In this document: positions 43,619 through 53,019 of the stretch, piece after piece
How the letters are laid out: every line of letters starts with the position of its first letter
Position numbering within the stretch: position 1 is the first letter of the stretch
Assembly (NCBI GenBank): GCA_026873275.1
Contig: JANTUC010000005.1
Coordinates: 2,046,001 to 2,110,000 of the forward strand
Reading direction: 5' to 3'
Source: Pseudopithomyces maydicus
Lineage: Eukaryota; Ascomycota; Dothideomycetes; Pleosporales; Didymosphaeriaceae
DNA length: 64,000 bases
Notes under the pieces: generated by a model
Told to the model about the DNA's origin: nothing
The model's database searches: none
The model's input: only the letters and a program-made list of their open reading frames with translations
Translations under genes and position numbers: made by a program

Positions 43619-46207
43619 ATGCGATTGGGATTATTGGCGACCTCGCCATGCATATGGAACGTGGTAAACGCGTAAGTACGGAAGAGATTGTGTTCATGGA
43701 ATTTAATGTTAACTCAACTGTGTAGTTTCGTTGATTATGGAACTATCCACCCAGTGAAATACTTCCCAAGTGGATATAGCTCCCCGGCCGGTTCGCTATC
43801 ATATGACAACAGCACTTCCATATCTCTGTCATCAACCGACCCACTCATAATACTCGACTATGGAACAGAGGTCGCTGGCTTTCCATTCTTTATAACCACA
43901 GATAGCAATTCCGCTGCCCAAATAGAAGTAAAGTACTCAGAAGAGCTGAGTGGTCTCTGGAACAGTAATGCTGATGGTCCCTGGACCTTCTCGAATGGCC
44001 TTTCCAACACCTTTCGTGTTGAAACTTTCGAAATCAAGGAGTCTGGATACCTGGAGAGCTTTTTTGTGCAAGGCGGCCAGAGATGGCAATCTATCCGCCT
44101 ACTAAGCAACGGCTCTATCACATTCAATAGCATTGGTCTCCGAGCAACAAGCGAACACATGCATCCGAACCAGCTTCCAGGGCATATGAAAACCGATAAT
44201 CCCACATATAACAAAATCTTCGATCTTGGAGGTGGCGTTGTGCAAGCTGCTTGTGTCGACGCAGGGAACGCACCTTCAACATGGGAAATAACAGATGAAG
44301 GTGCTCTCATTCGCGGTCAAGCAACCGCCCAATCAGCCGAAGGGATATTACTCGAAGCCGCAAATTACACGATAGAGTTCCAAACCAAGATCATCAGAGG
44401 AGGTACGGGATGGAGGATTGCGAGCGGTGGACATCCCTACGGACCGTACTTCGTGTTGACGAGTGATTATGTTGATGGTTCTGTATTTTTGAACGTCAAC
44501 AAGACTCTTATGCCCTCTAACACGTTAATATTCAACAGTGGTTGGAGTATCGTGAACCAATCAACACTGGCAACTCCAGCTAATCAGATATACCCTCTCA
44601 ATCTTTCAATAGCCGAGGACAAATGGTATCGCATCAGCACAACCATTGAAGAATCTGGATATCGTGTCCGTATCGACGGCGCGGAAATCGCTTTCGTACC
44701 TCTCCCAACGGTAGATCCAACTGCCCGATTTGCCTCAGCCTCCAGTAATGAAGGTACTTGGGGATTCGGCGGCTTCCAAGACCACATCTCCCTGGTGACA
44801 AATGTGACTGTCACGTCGAAAAATGGATCTCAGATCTACGAAAGCTCTCTGACGTCAAACGACACGCTCGTTGAGTATGGCGTAGCCCCTCTAGACCATT
44901 CCGTCTGTCTTGATGGTGCCAAGCGTGATCGGCTTGTCTGGACAGGGGATTTCTACCATACCGTTCGTGTCTTGGCACAGACGAGTGCACGGTGGGACTA
45001 CTTACTAGGCAGCATTGATCTTGTGTTTGGCTATCAAGTCACTTCTGGTCCGTATGCAGGGTTTGTCCCTATATCACCAGCTTTAGGCACGCGCCCTGAG
45101 AACGCAGCCGCGTACCCAGATTACACAGGCTTGGTCGACTATCAGGATCTCTTCATGACCGGAATTGCAGAGTACTTTCGGTATACCGGCGATGCAGATG
45201 GACTGAGAAAATACTGGCCAAACATCAAAAAGCTCGCAAAAGCAAGAATTGCCTTTATCGACCCCTCCTCAGGTCTTGTAGCCGGTAGTCCTGAAGTACC
45301 GGTCACGTTCTCCTTCCTTGGGCCCGCAAATGGAAGTGCTGTTTCTGGACTGTTTTCATTTACGTTGCAGCGGCTCGCACCCCTTGCCGCGGCTATGAAC
45401 GACACTGAGGCTGCAGACCAGTTCGAAGCCACTGCCTCCAAGCTGAACGACGCAATCAACGAAAATCTTTGGAACCCGTCTTTGGGCACATATTCCCTTG
45501 CTACAGACTCGCCAGGAAACTTTTCTCTTACAGGAATCGCGTGGTGCATTATTTCCGGCGCAGCCAACAGCACCCAAGCGAGTTCATCGATCGCAAAACT
45601 AGAAGAGCTTCGTTTCGGCCCGGGCTACAAGACTATCTCTTCTGAAGAAGAATCCCCAGACTACCAGCTTGCGCCCAACCCTGCTGGTTTCTTGCTAGAG
45701 GCTTTGTTCCAATCTTACCTCAACTTTGGTAGCGATAGTAAATCAGCTGTGATGCACCTTCTTGATGGACTCTGGGGAAGCATGGTGAACAACGACGCGT
45801 ATTACTCTGGCGCTAGCTGGGAATATGTGAAGCCCGACGGATCGCCTGGTATCGATTTGTTCACGAGTCTGGCGCATCCATGGGGCGCGGCACCCTCGTA
45901 CGTTCTGCCTGAATATCTTTTGGGTGTACGTCCGATGACTCCAGGATACAAGAGTTTCGTGGTTCGTCCTGCTATTGGTCTGCTTGAGTTGAGTGAGGCG
46001 AGTGGTAGGGTACCCACATCATTTGGAGCAATTAACGTGAGCTGGGTGGTGAATGGAACACGGGCATTAGTAGATATCATCACTCCCAAGGGTACTAGTG
46101 GGCTTTTTGAGGTGCCACTGAAGTGGAAAGTGGAAGAAAAAGGTGATTCGTGCAACAGTATAGCACTTGCATCAGGCCATACCCAAGTCGTGCTTCAGTT
46201 GCTCTAA
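43619..46207 (+). CDS. Secreted alpha-L-rhamnosidase-like enzyme (GH78)
   Basis: Two exons, 43619-43671 and 43726-46207. The 54-bp intron has a GTAAGT donor and a TGTAG acceptor. The short first exon, whose ATG is at 43619, reads MRLGLLATSPCIWNVVNA and joins in frame to FVDYGTIHPVKYFPSG, giving a signal-peptide-like start. The 844-aa product has the fungal GH78 layout: an N-terminal beta domain (LIILDYGTEVAGFPFF), an inserted lectin-like beta-sandwich (about 215-380: TIEFQTKIIRGGTGWRIA), the (alpha/alpha)6 barrel containing DGAKRDRLVWTGD (acidic residues typical of the catalytic site), and a C-terminal beta domain (GYKSFVVRPAIG). It would release terminal rhamnose from pectin or flavonoid glycosides. 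The first exon is the least certain part. It converges on the MOSC-reductase gene with only 120 bp between stops. Confidence 0.87.
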
Positions 46208-46327
46208 AACACTTGGCTCGGAGTACTACAATAATTTCTCACAAATGTTCACTTGTAGATACCTAATGAAGATAATTCTACTACATACTCTTTGTTGACA
46301 ATTTAGTGACAGCAATTGTAAGCATAT

Positions 46328-48022
46328 CTACATATCCAGCACGATCTTTCCAATCCCTCGACTGACGCAACTCAACATACTACCCTCTTTCTCCTCATCT
46401 ACTAATCCAGTTCCCCTATGCTCCACACGCCCCCCGCAAACATCCACCCTGCAAGTGCCACAGTTCCCAACCTCGCACGAGGAATCAACATCCATTCCCA
46501 CAGACTTCAGCGCATCGAGAAGAGACTGTGTCGGTCCGATCTCCAATGTCTTTCCACTCCGCTTCAGCTCTGCTGTGAACGGATCGCCGGAGGTAGTAAC
46601 CGAAAACTGCTCAAAGTGCACAGATGAATCAGGCAAACCATAATCTTTTGCCATTGAAGCAACGGCATCCATTAGTCTCTGCGGACCGCATGAATAAACG
46701 TGCGTCATGGGATCCGCATTGGCAATGATAGACTTGAGATCCATACGCTGACCGAGTGCTTTGTTGTACACCGTCGCATTGTCACCGAGTGCCGCAATTT
46801 GCGCGGCAAAAGGGACTTCAGAAGAGACGGCAAGATGCAGTTTGTAGTTTTGGTTGGTACGGTGTAGGCACTCAGCTGCTGAGAGAAAGGCTGTGATACC
46901 GATACCTCCGGCAATGATGATGTGCTTATCTGCTTCTTTGGCGAGAGGTAACGATGCCGTGATGTTTCCAAAAGTGAGGATGTCTCCGACTGCGGTCTCT
47001 GTGTGCATGAATTTGGATCCACCACGGCTGTTCGGTTCAAGCGCAATGCCCAATTCAAAACGCTGAGTCGTCCCACCAACGACGGAGTACGCTCTCACGA
47101 GCTTACCACCCAGCTTGACACGAACATGGCTTCCAGGTTCGACAGGTTGGATATCTCCCTCTGCCAGCTTCTCAACGGCCTCAAACACGAATGCGCTGAC
47201 AGTGCTGGTTTCCTTCCTCTTCTCAACAATTCGATACTCATTCCAAGTATCCATCTTCTCCTCGTCCCCACCAAATAGCCTCCCTGCTTCATCCTCCAAT
47301 TGATCTTTCTTCACCCTCTTCTCAAACTTCTCTTTGATTTCCTGACCAAGTGCTGTCAATTCGGTAATCTCCTTGTTCATCGCCATATTATCTCGTTCAA
47401 GAAAGAGATAATACGCCACTCTCGCAACACTCCAATCCGGATTCACTCTCTCCACAAGCTCGATAATTGCCCCCTCTTCCACGATGCCTGGCTCCAGAAC
47501 ACGATACAGCCATCCACTACGCAGCAACGTTTGAACCCGATTCGCCATGTTCTTTACCTGAAACCGGTGATTGAGCTTGTAGCACGGTGACCGCGGTTCG
47601 CTCACTTCCAACAAGACGCCTCCGATTCGAACCTTGTCGCCAATGCACAGCTTAGTCTCGTCGAGTTCATCGGTGAACAGATTCTCGCCGAACGCCCCTG
47701 GCTTGAAAATGTGGGCACTCTCTGGTATTTCTGTGGCCCAGACAGGGTAGTGCGCAGAAGAGTAGTGGTGAATTGCTTTGTCGGGTGAGCGATGTGGCTC
47801 ATAGGCATGTTCATCGCCAGTTATACCGGACTTTGTGATGGTAACGGGGAAATTGAGGGGTGACTTGTGGATGGCAGAAGTCATTCCAACTTTGTTGAAG
47901 ACGGGGCGAACCTTTCCGACACGCAGATGGACCAACGGTATAGGATTGAACGGGGGAGGATTCTTTAGCGACTCAGGATCGGGTCGAGGTGGAGGCGTCC
48001 AGGAGCTCAACGTAGTAGCCAT
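46328..48022 (-). CDS. MOSC domain fused to flavin reductase with 2Fe-2S ferredoxin
   Basis: 564 aa from the ATG at 48022 (MATTLSSWTPPPRPD). The open frame continues upstream but without features, so this start is preferred. Residues about 30-230 form a MOSC domain, related to molybdenum cofactor sulfurase C-termini (KSGITGDEHAYEPHRSPDKAIHHY, EPRSPCYKLNHRF). Residues about 265-470 form a phthalate-dioxygenase-reductase-like flavin/NAD(P)H module (RAYSVVGG; nucleotide loop GGIGITAFLSAAE; YSCGP). The C-terminal roughly 90 residues form a plant-type 2Fe-2S ferredoxin with Cys ligands in SSCEVGNCGTC and a fourth in MLSC. Such fusions probably move electrons from NAD(P)H to an unknown acceptor or act in N-hydroxylated substrate reduction; the physiological substrate is unknown. 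The frame is intact. Confidence 0.9.
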   Translation of the reverse strand: MATTLSSWTPPPRPDPESLKNPPPFNPIPLVHLRVGKVRPVFNKVGMTSAIHKSPLNFPVTITKSGITGDEHAYEPHRSPDKAIHHYSSAHYPVWATEIPESAHIFKPGAFGENLFTDELDETKLCIGDKVRIGGVLLEVSEPRSPCYKLNHRFQVKNMANRVQTLLRSGWLYRVLEPGIVEEGAIIELVERVNPDWSVARVAYYLFLERDNMAMNKEITELTALGQEIKEKFEKRVKKDQLEDEAGRLFGGDEEKMDTWNEYRIVEKRKETSTVSAFVFEAVEKLAEGDIQPVEPGSHVRVKLGGKLVRAYSVVGGTTQRFELGIALEPNSRGGSKFMHTETAVGDILTFGNITASLPLAKEADKHIIIAGGIGITAFLSAAECLHRTNQNYKLHLAVSSEVPFAAQIAALGDNATVYNKALGQRMDLKSIIANADPMTHVYSCGPQRLMDAVASMAKDYGLPDSSVHFEQFSVTTSGDPFTAELKRSGKTLEIGPTQSLLDALKSVGMDVDSSCEVGNCGTCRVDVCGGRVEHRGTGLVDEEKEGSMLSCVSRGIGKIVLDM

Positions 48023-49141
48023 TTTGGGCGGTTTGATGATAAGCTGTAGTGGGAATTGGGTGATTGAACTAGTGACTTTGTGGTCGGGACTCAAGGAGGG
48101 TGGATGAGTGGAGCGACCAAGCGCACACTCGATTCTATGTACCGTAGAGCCTAATAGTAGAACGGCGTGAGCACATCTGACACAAGGCTTTGCTAATGAG
48201 GAGTGCGGATGCAAGTGCTTACCATGGTATTGGGAAAAGGAAGACCTACTTCAAAAGCAGCTTCGTTTCTCCCTTGTCTCCAAGATTTGTTGGGTAGGAA
48301 GAAATCAGGCAAGATAGGAGTACTTCAGTCGATTTATACGTCGACAAGGCGGTGACTAACACTACTGGCGCGTGCCATTTATGGGTGGTATTTTGCGGTC
48401 TACGAAGAATCCCACCAGTAGTATTCAAGCTCTAAGCAATTTAGGCAGCAAACGATCCCGTGTAGAGTCGCCAAGAACTGGTGCTAGCCAGATAGATCAA
48501 CAGTAAAGAGATCCTGACCCTTGGAGGTAAGATAGAGAAGTGCGTCCTGAAGACTTGCAGGCAGACCCTTGATAGCGGGGTTGTGCTGTCGTAAGATTCA
48601 GATAGCCGCAACCAGTGAGACGATTAACAGCTTTTTACCCAACATTATATTTCCAAATAACAAAATACTGGTCATCGACTTGACAAATGATGCGGCGAAC
48701 ACCGAAGGCCATCTCAGCTTGGTAATGGACGCGAGATAAGAGGCCTGCATTGATTACACACTGATAGCTCGGAAAATAGTCCGGCTCCGCGCATGCGCGG
48801 GAATTGACTACAGTGCATAAAACACCGCAATTTGCTGTACTCTTTGAAATAAAACTTATAGAAATCACCATAGGTACCAAAACCTCGAACTGAAAGACTC
48901 TGAAGTGTTTCTAGTCATGTGATTTACTCACGTGACACTCAAAGCTCTAGGGCTGGTGAGCCTCAATTGGAGTGACGTCAGGTAGTGCTCACAACGTGCC
49001 ATAGCTCCAACTTCCTTCGCGCAGACTTCATCCAACCTTTCTTGCTTTCCCAAGATCAAGAAAACATCCCATAATTTACTTTGCCTCTCAATTGAGTTAC
49101 AAAAAGTACAAAACAGCCATACATCGACCCTAATCGCCGCC
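48023..49141. other. Divergent promoter region
   Basis: 1.1 kb between the MOSC-reductase (minus) and the small mitochondrial-type gene (plus). AT-rich with no supported gene. A palindromic GCGCATGCGC lies at about 48787-48796. Confidence 0.45.
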
Positions 49142-49549
49142 ATGTTCACGCGACGCTTCCTCCAACGCGCCCCCCGCGCCTCTCTCTCCCTCTCGCAGCC
49201 CCGTTTCCTGAGCACAACCGCTCCGCGCCTAGCAAGCAAGGATGCGCAAGACAAGGACTCCCTAAAGCCTCGCTCGACCGAATACTCCAAGTCCGGTTCC
49301 GATGACGCAGCTGCTGCCTCGGATGCTGCCTTCAATCCCAACAAGACGAGCCCTGAATCAGCAGAGAAAACGGCTGAGGCGGAGGGAAGTAGCCAGAGCG
49401 CAGAAGGTGACCCATTGAACGCGAGCCCGGCGAATCCCGAGGTCAGCAAGCCGAGAGATAGCCAGGAGGGAGGAGCGTCGGAAGGAGTCAGGACAAAGAC
49501 GAGTGGGGGAGGTAGTGCGCCGAAGAGTGGTGGGAGCAAGAGTGGTTGA
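49142..49549 (+). CDS. Small predicted mitochondrial protein, conserved fungal hypothetical
   Basis: 135 aa, single exon. The N-terminus (MFTRRFLQRAPRASLSLSQPRFLSTT) is Arg/Ser-rich with no acids and ends in a plausible cleavage region, a classic mitochondrial presequence. The rest is acidic, disordered and contains DAAFNPNKTSPESAEKTAEAE and PLNASPANPEVSKPRD, a pattern I associate with a widespread ascomycete family without known function. The ATG follows a purine-rich context (CGCCATGTT). A longer minus-strand frame overlaps it but is only a shadow. The C-terminus is Gly/Ser-rich. Confidence 0.75.
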   Translation: MFTRRFLQRAPRASLSLSQPRFLSTTAPRLASKDAQDKDSLKPRSTEYSKSGSDDAAAASDAAFNPNKTSPESAEKTAEAEGSSQSAEGDPLNASPANPEVSKPRDSQEGGASEGVRTKTSGGGSAPKSGGSKSG

Positions 49550-50882
49550 GATGCATTCGCATTGGGAAGAAAACGTTGTGGGAATTGGAGAATCGATTCG
49601 GAAGGTGCATAAGTGAGCTGTGTAGGGTGTGCATATCGCATGTTTGAGATCAGTCATATTTGGCGTCTAGCAAGGGTAGCATTGCAATTGAGTCAATAAC
49701 GAGCATTCAAACTGTTGGCTTGAAATCTGCGCGAGCTGCGACACGGGCTGAATGACGAAGGGATGTTTCGGGATGATGACGTCTGCTCATAACGGATGGC
49801 ATCCTTGCAAGAGTCGAACTATTCAGACAAGCCAAGAGTAATCTGTACATTTCCTAATTAACGAAGCGTTCCTGCGGGGATGCGCACACAGAATACTAGG
49901 GGTCAGACAGCCGTATTCTGATGTCAATATGGCGCGAATACCTGCGACATCGCTGAAGATGAGCAAGTACAGAAGTGCCATGTAATTCACATCGCGATGC
50001 CGAAGATCCAATAAAACGAAGGATGTAGCTTAGACTATTCCATCCTTTCGATTTTGCTGTAGCGTTTCTAGACTGCGGTTCGAATCGAAATTCTGAAAGC
50101 AGCCGGCATGGGTGGTGAAGTAGGCGAAGAGAACACCGCACACGAAATAGAGTGGCAAAATGCCAATTCGAGTCACTATACCAACGCGCTACTCAGAAAT
50201 TTCCTCCTTTTGTCCAGGCCCAAAAGATGGCACGATTCTCAGGCGTCGCACCCGGCCGCTCGCTTATTCGGCGGTTGCCGACTCCTTCACGACACCATCA
50301 CACCACCCTCTCACGACCCATAGCCGCGCCTCATATCAGGCGCCCACACACTCAGCATCCCCCAACGCTTTGCCCAATTACGAATGTTTGAGTCGCTTAC
50401 CTCACGCATCCTTTGTAACATAATTGCCCAAACGGGTATTTTATCATGTTCGCGCGTGCGTGCGCTTGGTCATGCCGTGCGGCAGTGGTAAGCATGTCCG
50501 TAACGGTGCATACTCATCACGGTAATGAATCGGCCGTCTGAGCAACATCGTCTGGCGTGATACTTGCGTGGTACGATACTCTGGCAAGAATTCTGCCCGG
50601 CATGGATCCGAATCTTTCCTTGTTACCTGCTGCGTGTCTGCTTCCTACATGCATGTATATATCCTCGTGTGACGCTTTGCAAAGAGGCCATTCTCCACTC
50701 AGCATCGTCTACAACAACATCTCCAATCAACATTCAATAGAAGGGACGGTATAGACATCGGTCTACTCCACTCAGCACGAATACACAAATCAATTCAACA
50801 AACATCCATCTCGTCTCTACTCTACTTTTAGCATTCTTCGGAACAGTAGTACTACTACGCAACACAACACATACCAAACACC
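49550..50882. other. Intergenic region, 1.3 kb
   Basis: No gene supported. GTTCGAATC-like sequence at about 50088 resembles a tRNA B box, but no A box or cloverleaf can be built around it. Short frames near 50108-50423 are featureless. Confidence 0.45.
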
Positions 50883-51162
50883 ATGCCGTCCGCAACCCAA
50901 AAGTTCGCCATGTTCCGCACCGCCGCGCGCTACCTCACCGAGCCGCACCCATTTGCACGGAATCCTATCTCCGTAAAGCCTCACGCTGTTGACTACAGCC
51001 TGTACCCCAAGCGCATTGCACGCACTGGCGGATTGTACGTCTATATAATCCCCAAAGGCACCCCGATCTTCACTAACACACTACAGCGTCCTCCCAATGG
51101 CAGTGCTCGTCCTCGGGTGGCCAGTGGCCGCCGAAGTGTACGGCCGCAAGGTCGGCATGTGA
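50883..51162 (+). CDS. Small single-helix protein, probably mitochondrial, conserved fungal hypothetical
   Basis: Two exons, 50883-51034 and 51087-51162; the 52-bp intron has GTACGT, a CTAAC branch site and CAG. The product is 75 aa. It begins MPSATQKFAMFRTAARYLTEPHPFARNP, continues with a basic tract (YPKRIARTGG), and after splicing gains one hydrophobic segment, FVLPMAVLVLGWPVAAEVYG. The FAMFRTAARYLTEPHPF start looks like a short protein family common in ascomycetes; I cannot name a function. Without the splice the frame would lose the membrane helix, which supports the intron. It may be an inner-membrane or respiratory accessory subunit, but this is a guess. Confidence 0.72.
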
Positions 51163-51571
51163 CTATTTGAAGGAGAAAGGGAACGTCATGTGGAGAGGAA
51201 ACACCCATTGAGTTCGGAAGAGGTGCAGAGCTTGGTGTTGAATATGAGGTGGGATGATTAAGGGGTTTTGGTTCGTTGTGCATAGGTTATGTATGGCATG
51301 GGAAAGGCGTTTGGGTTCCGCGTTGGTGCGGATGGCTGTATGATACCAGCATGCTAAAGCAAAATTTCATATTTTATTATTGTTAATTGAGGGAAAGATT
51401 GCGTGCAGTGTAATGCTAACTGTAATATGGAAAGTGCATGTGCAGTGGCTTGATGCGTGTAAGTAAAACAGATTTCCACCCTTGACCTCTACAAAATCTA
51501 AAATAAATCACAGAACCTCTAGTTCATAAATGGTACATCCTCAACAAGCACAATAACCTAAAGTCCAACAC
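51163..51571. other. Short convergent intergenic region
   Basis: About 400 bp between the 3' ends of the small-helix gene (plus) and FMP52 (minus). AT-rich, no feature seen. Confidence 0.5.
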
Positions 51572-52369
51572 TCACTGCCTCCCCAACCTCTCAATCTCCC
51601 CCTGCCCAATCTCCCACACACCCCTTCCCTCCCCCCAGACACTCCAACCCCGCCACCACCGCCGCCTTCCCAATCACACTCGCATCATTAACCCAAAAAT
51701 CCGTCAACCTCGGGCTCAAACTCCGCATCCACCCCGCAATCCCCCTAACCACCGCCTCCGCGGGCCTCGACTCCTCCCTCGACCCCTGAATCAACCCCGG
51801 CCTCAGGATGACCGTATGCTTGAAGCCCAACGCCTTGACGCCCTCCTCCAGCTCCCCCTTCATCTTCGGATACGCCATCATGCTGTTCGCATTCGCGCCG
51901 TTCGCCGAGATCAAAACGTACACGTCGACGCCGGCGGCCTTGGCGGCGCGCGCGAGGTCCATGTTGAGGTCGAGGTCGATTTTGCGCTGGGCTTCGACGC
52001 TGCCGGCGGCGGCGCGGGTGGTGCCGAGACCGCTGAAGAAGATGGAGGGGGCGGGGGAGTGGGGGAATTGGGAGGGCCAGGTGGAGGGGTCGGAGGAGGG
52101 GATGTGGAAGAGTTTGGGGGAGGCGGTGGGGTTGGGGGGTCGCGGCGGGAGTAGGCGTAGACGGTGGAGATGGAGGTGTGGGCGAGGACGGTGGAGAGGA
52201 TTTGGGTGCCCTGGGGAGAGGTTAGAAGGGGTGTTGATCAGAGTTATGTATGGGGTTTTTTATATATAAAATGATATCCCGAGAAGATTTGGTACTTGAA
52301 TGGATAGGGGGGTAGGTGGGTAATACGTACGACGAGGCCGGTAGTTCCGGCGAGAGCTACGGTCGTCAT
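51572..52369 (-). CDS. FMP52: FMP52-like mitochondrial NAD(P)-binding protein, with two indels
   Basis: Short-chain/atypical Rossmann protein of the Fmp52 family (mitochondrial outer membrane, biochemical role unclear). Exon 1 is 52369-52331 (MTTVALAGTTGLV, the GxTGxxG nucleotide loop), a 120-bp intron follows, and exon 2 runs from 52210. The frame breaks in a C6 run (plus G6 at 52134-52139): upstream AHTSISTVYAYSRRDPP, downstream SPKLFHIPSS... IFFSGLGTTRAAAGS, one missing base. A second break lies at plus C6 51631-51636. There one extra base makes the tail read to a stop at 51591, whereas the other frame gives the family-like ending VWEIGQGEIERLGRQ and stops at 51572. The conserved VYVLISANGAN and YPKMKGELE segments lie between. 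About 230-240 aa when corrected. Both breaks are in G/C runs. Confidence 0.78.
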
Positions 52370-53019
52370 TTTCAATTCGATAAGGCTTTGCACTTTATCG
52401 CGAAGCTTGGAGTGCTATGCAGCGAAAAAAAGTGGAGATGAATGGCCTATAGAACCCTTTATACAAGGATTGGGCGCGACGCTGGGGGGTTGGTTCCTTA
52501 TATCTGGGAAAATGACCAACGGGTAGTTGAAAAGAAATCAGATCTAAACCGTCAGTGCGGCGACATTTCTATGTTTCATCCTCTTTTGCTTTCCTCCGTC
52601 GACGGACCGGCGCACGTCACGTCTGGGCCATGACTCGGTAGCTCGCGGAGAAAAGAAACTAATGGTTAGAGCGGTCCATCGACCTCGGGAAGACCCTCGG
52701 TGATCACCACGGCAAGAACCGCATGTTGCCATGTACGGACGTTGCGCATTTCGAAATAAGGTTTTGTGGGTAGACAGAGAGGTGCAGAGGATCTGGAAAT
52801 GTCGTGCAGCACACTGCTGCAACGCTACCACCCACTGTCCTGGGTTTGCAGCACGCGAGGCCAAGGCGCTGCACCGAACCCAGAAACTCGCAACTTCATG
52901 AATACATAGAAAGCCATGAAACAAAGTGAGAATACCTCTTTGATTCATATACAGAGACTACATATCGCCACAGAACCATCAACCAACTCCCCCTCCATCC
53001 CCCTCCTCTCTCATCCCCC
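52370..53019. other. Intergenic region, 0.65 kb
   Basis: Between FMP52 promoter and the 3' end of the phosphoglycerate dehydrogenase gene. Small frames only; nothing supported. Confidence 0.5.

Noticed and set aside
43435..43725. 96-codon frame upstream of GH78 as its first exon
   Set aside because: Its frame does not join to the GH78 exon without a stop; the ATG at 43619 in another frame joins cleanly and gives a signal-like start.
48928..49641. 237-codon minus-strand frame over the small mitochondrial-type gene
   Set aside because: The plus-strand frame has a presequence and family-like segments; the reverse frame has none.
49795..49850. Reverse-strand GTTCGACTC resembling a tRNA T loop
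   Set aside because: The T stem does not pair and no anticodon arm is present.
50060..50110. B-box-like GGTTCGAATCG
   Set aside because: No matching A box or cloverleaf upstream.
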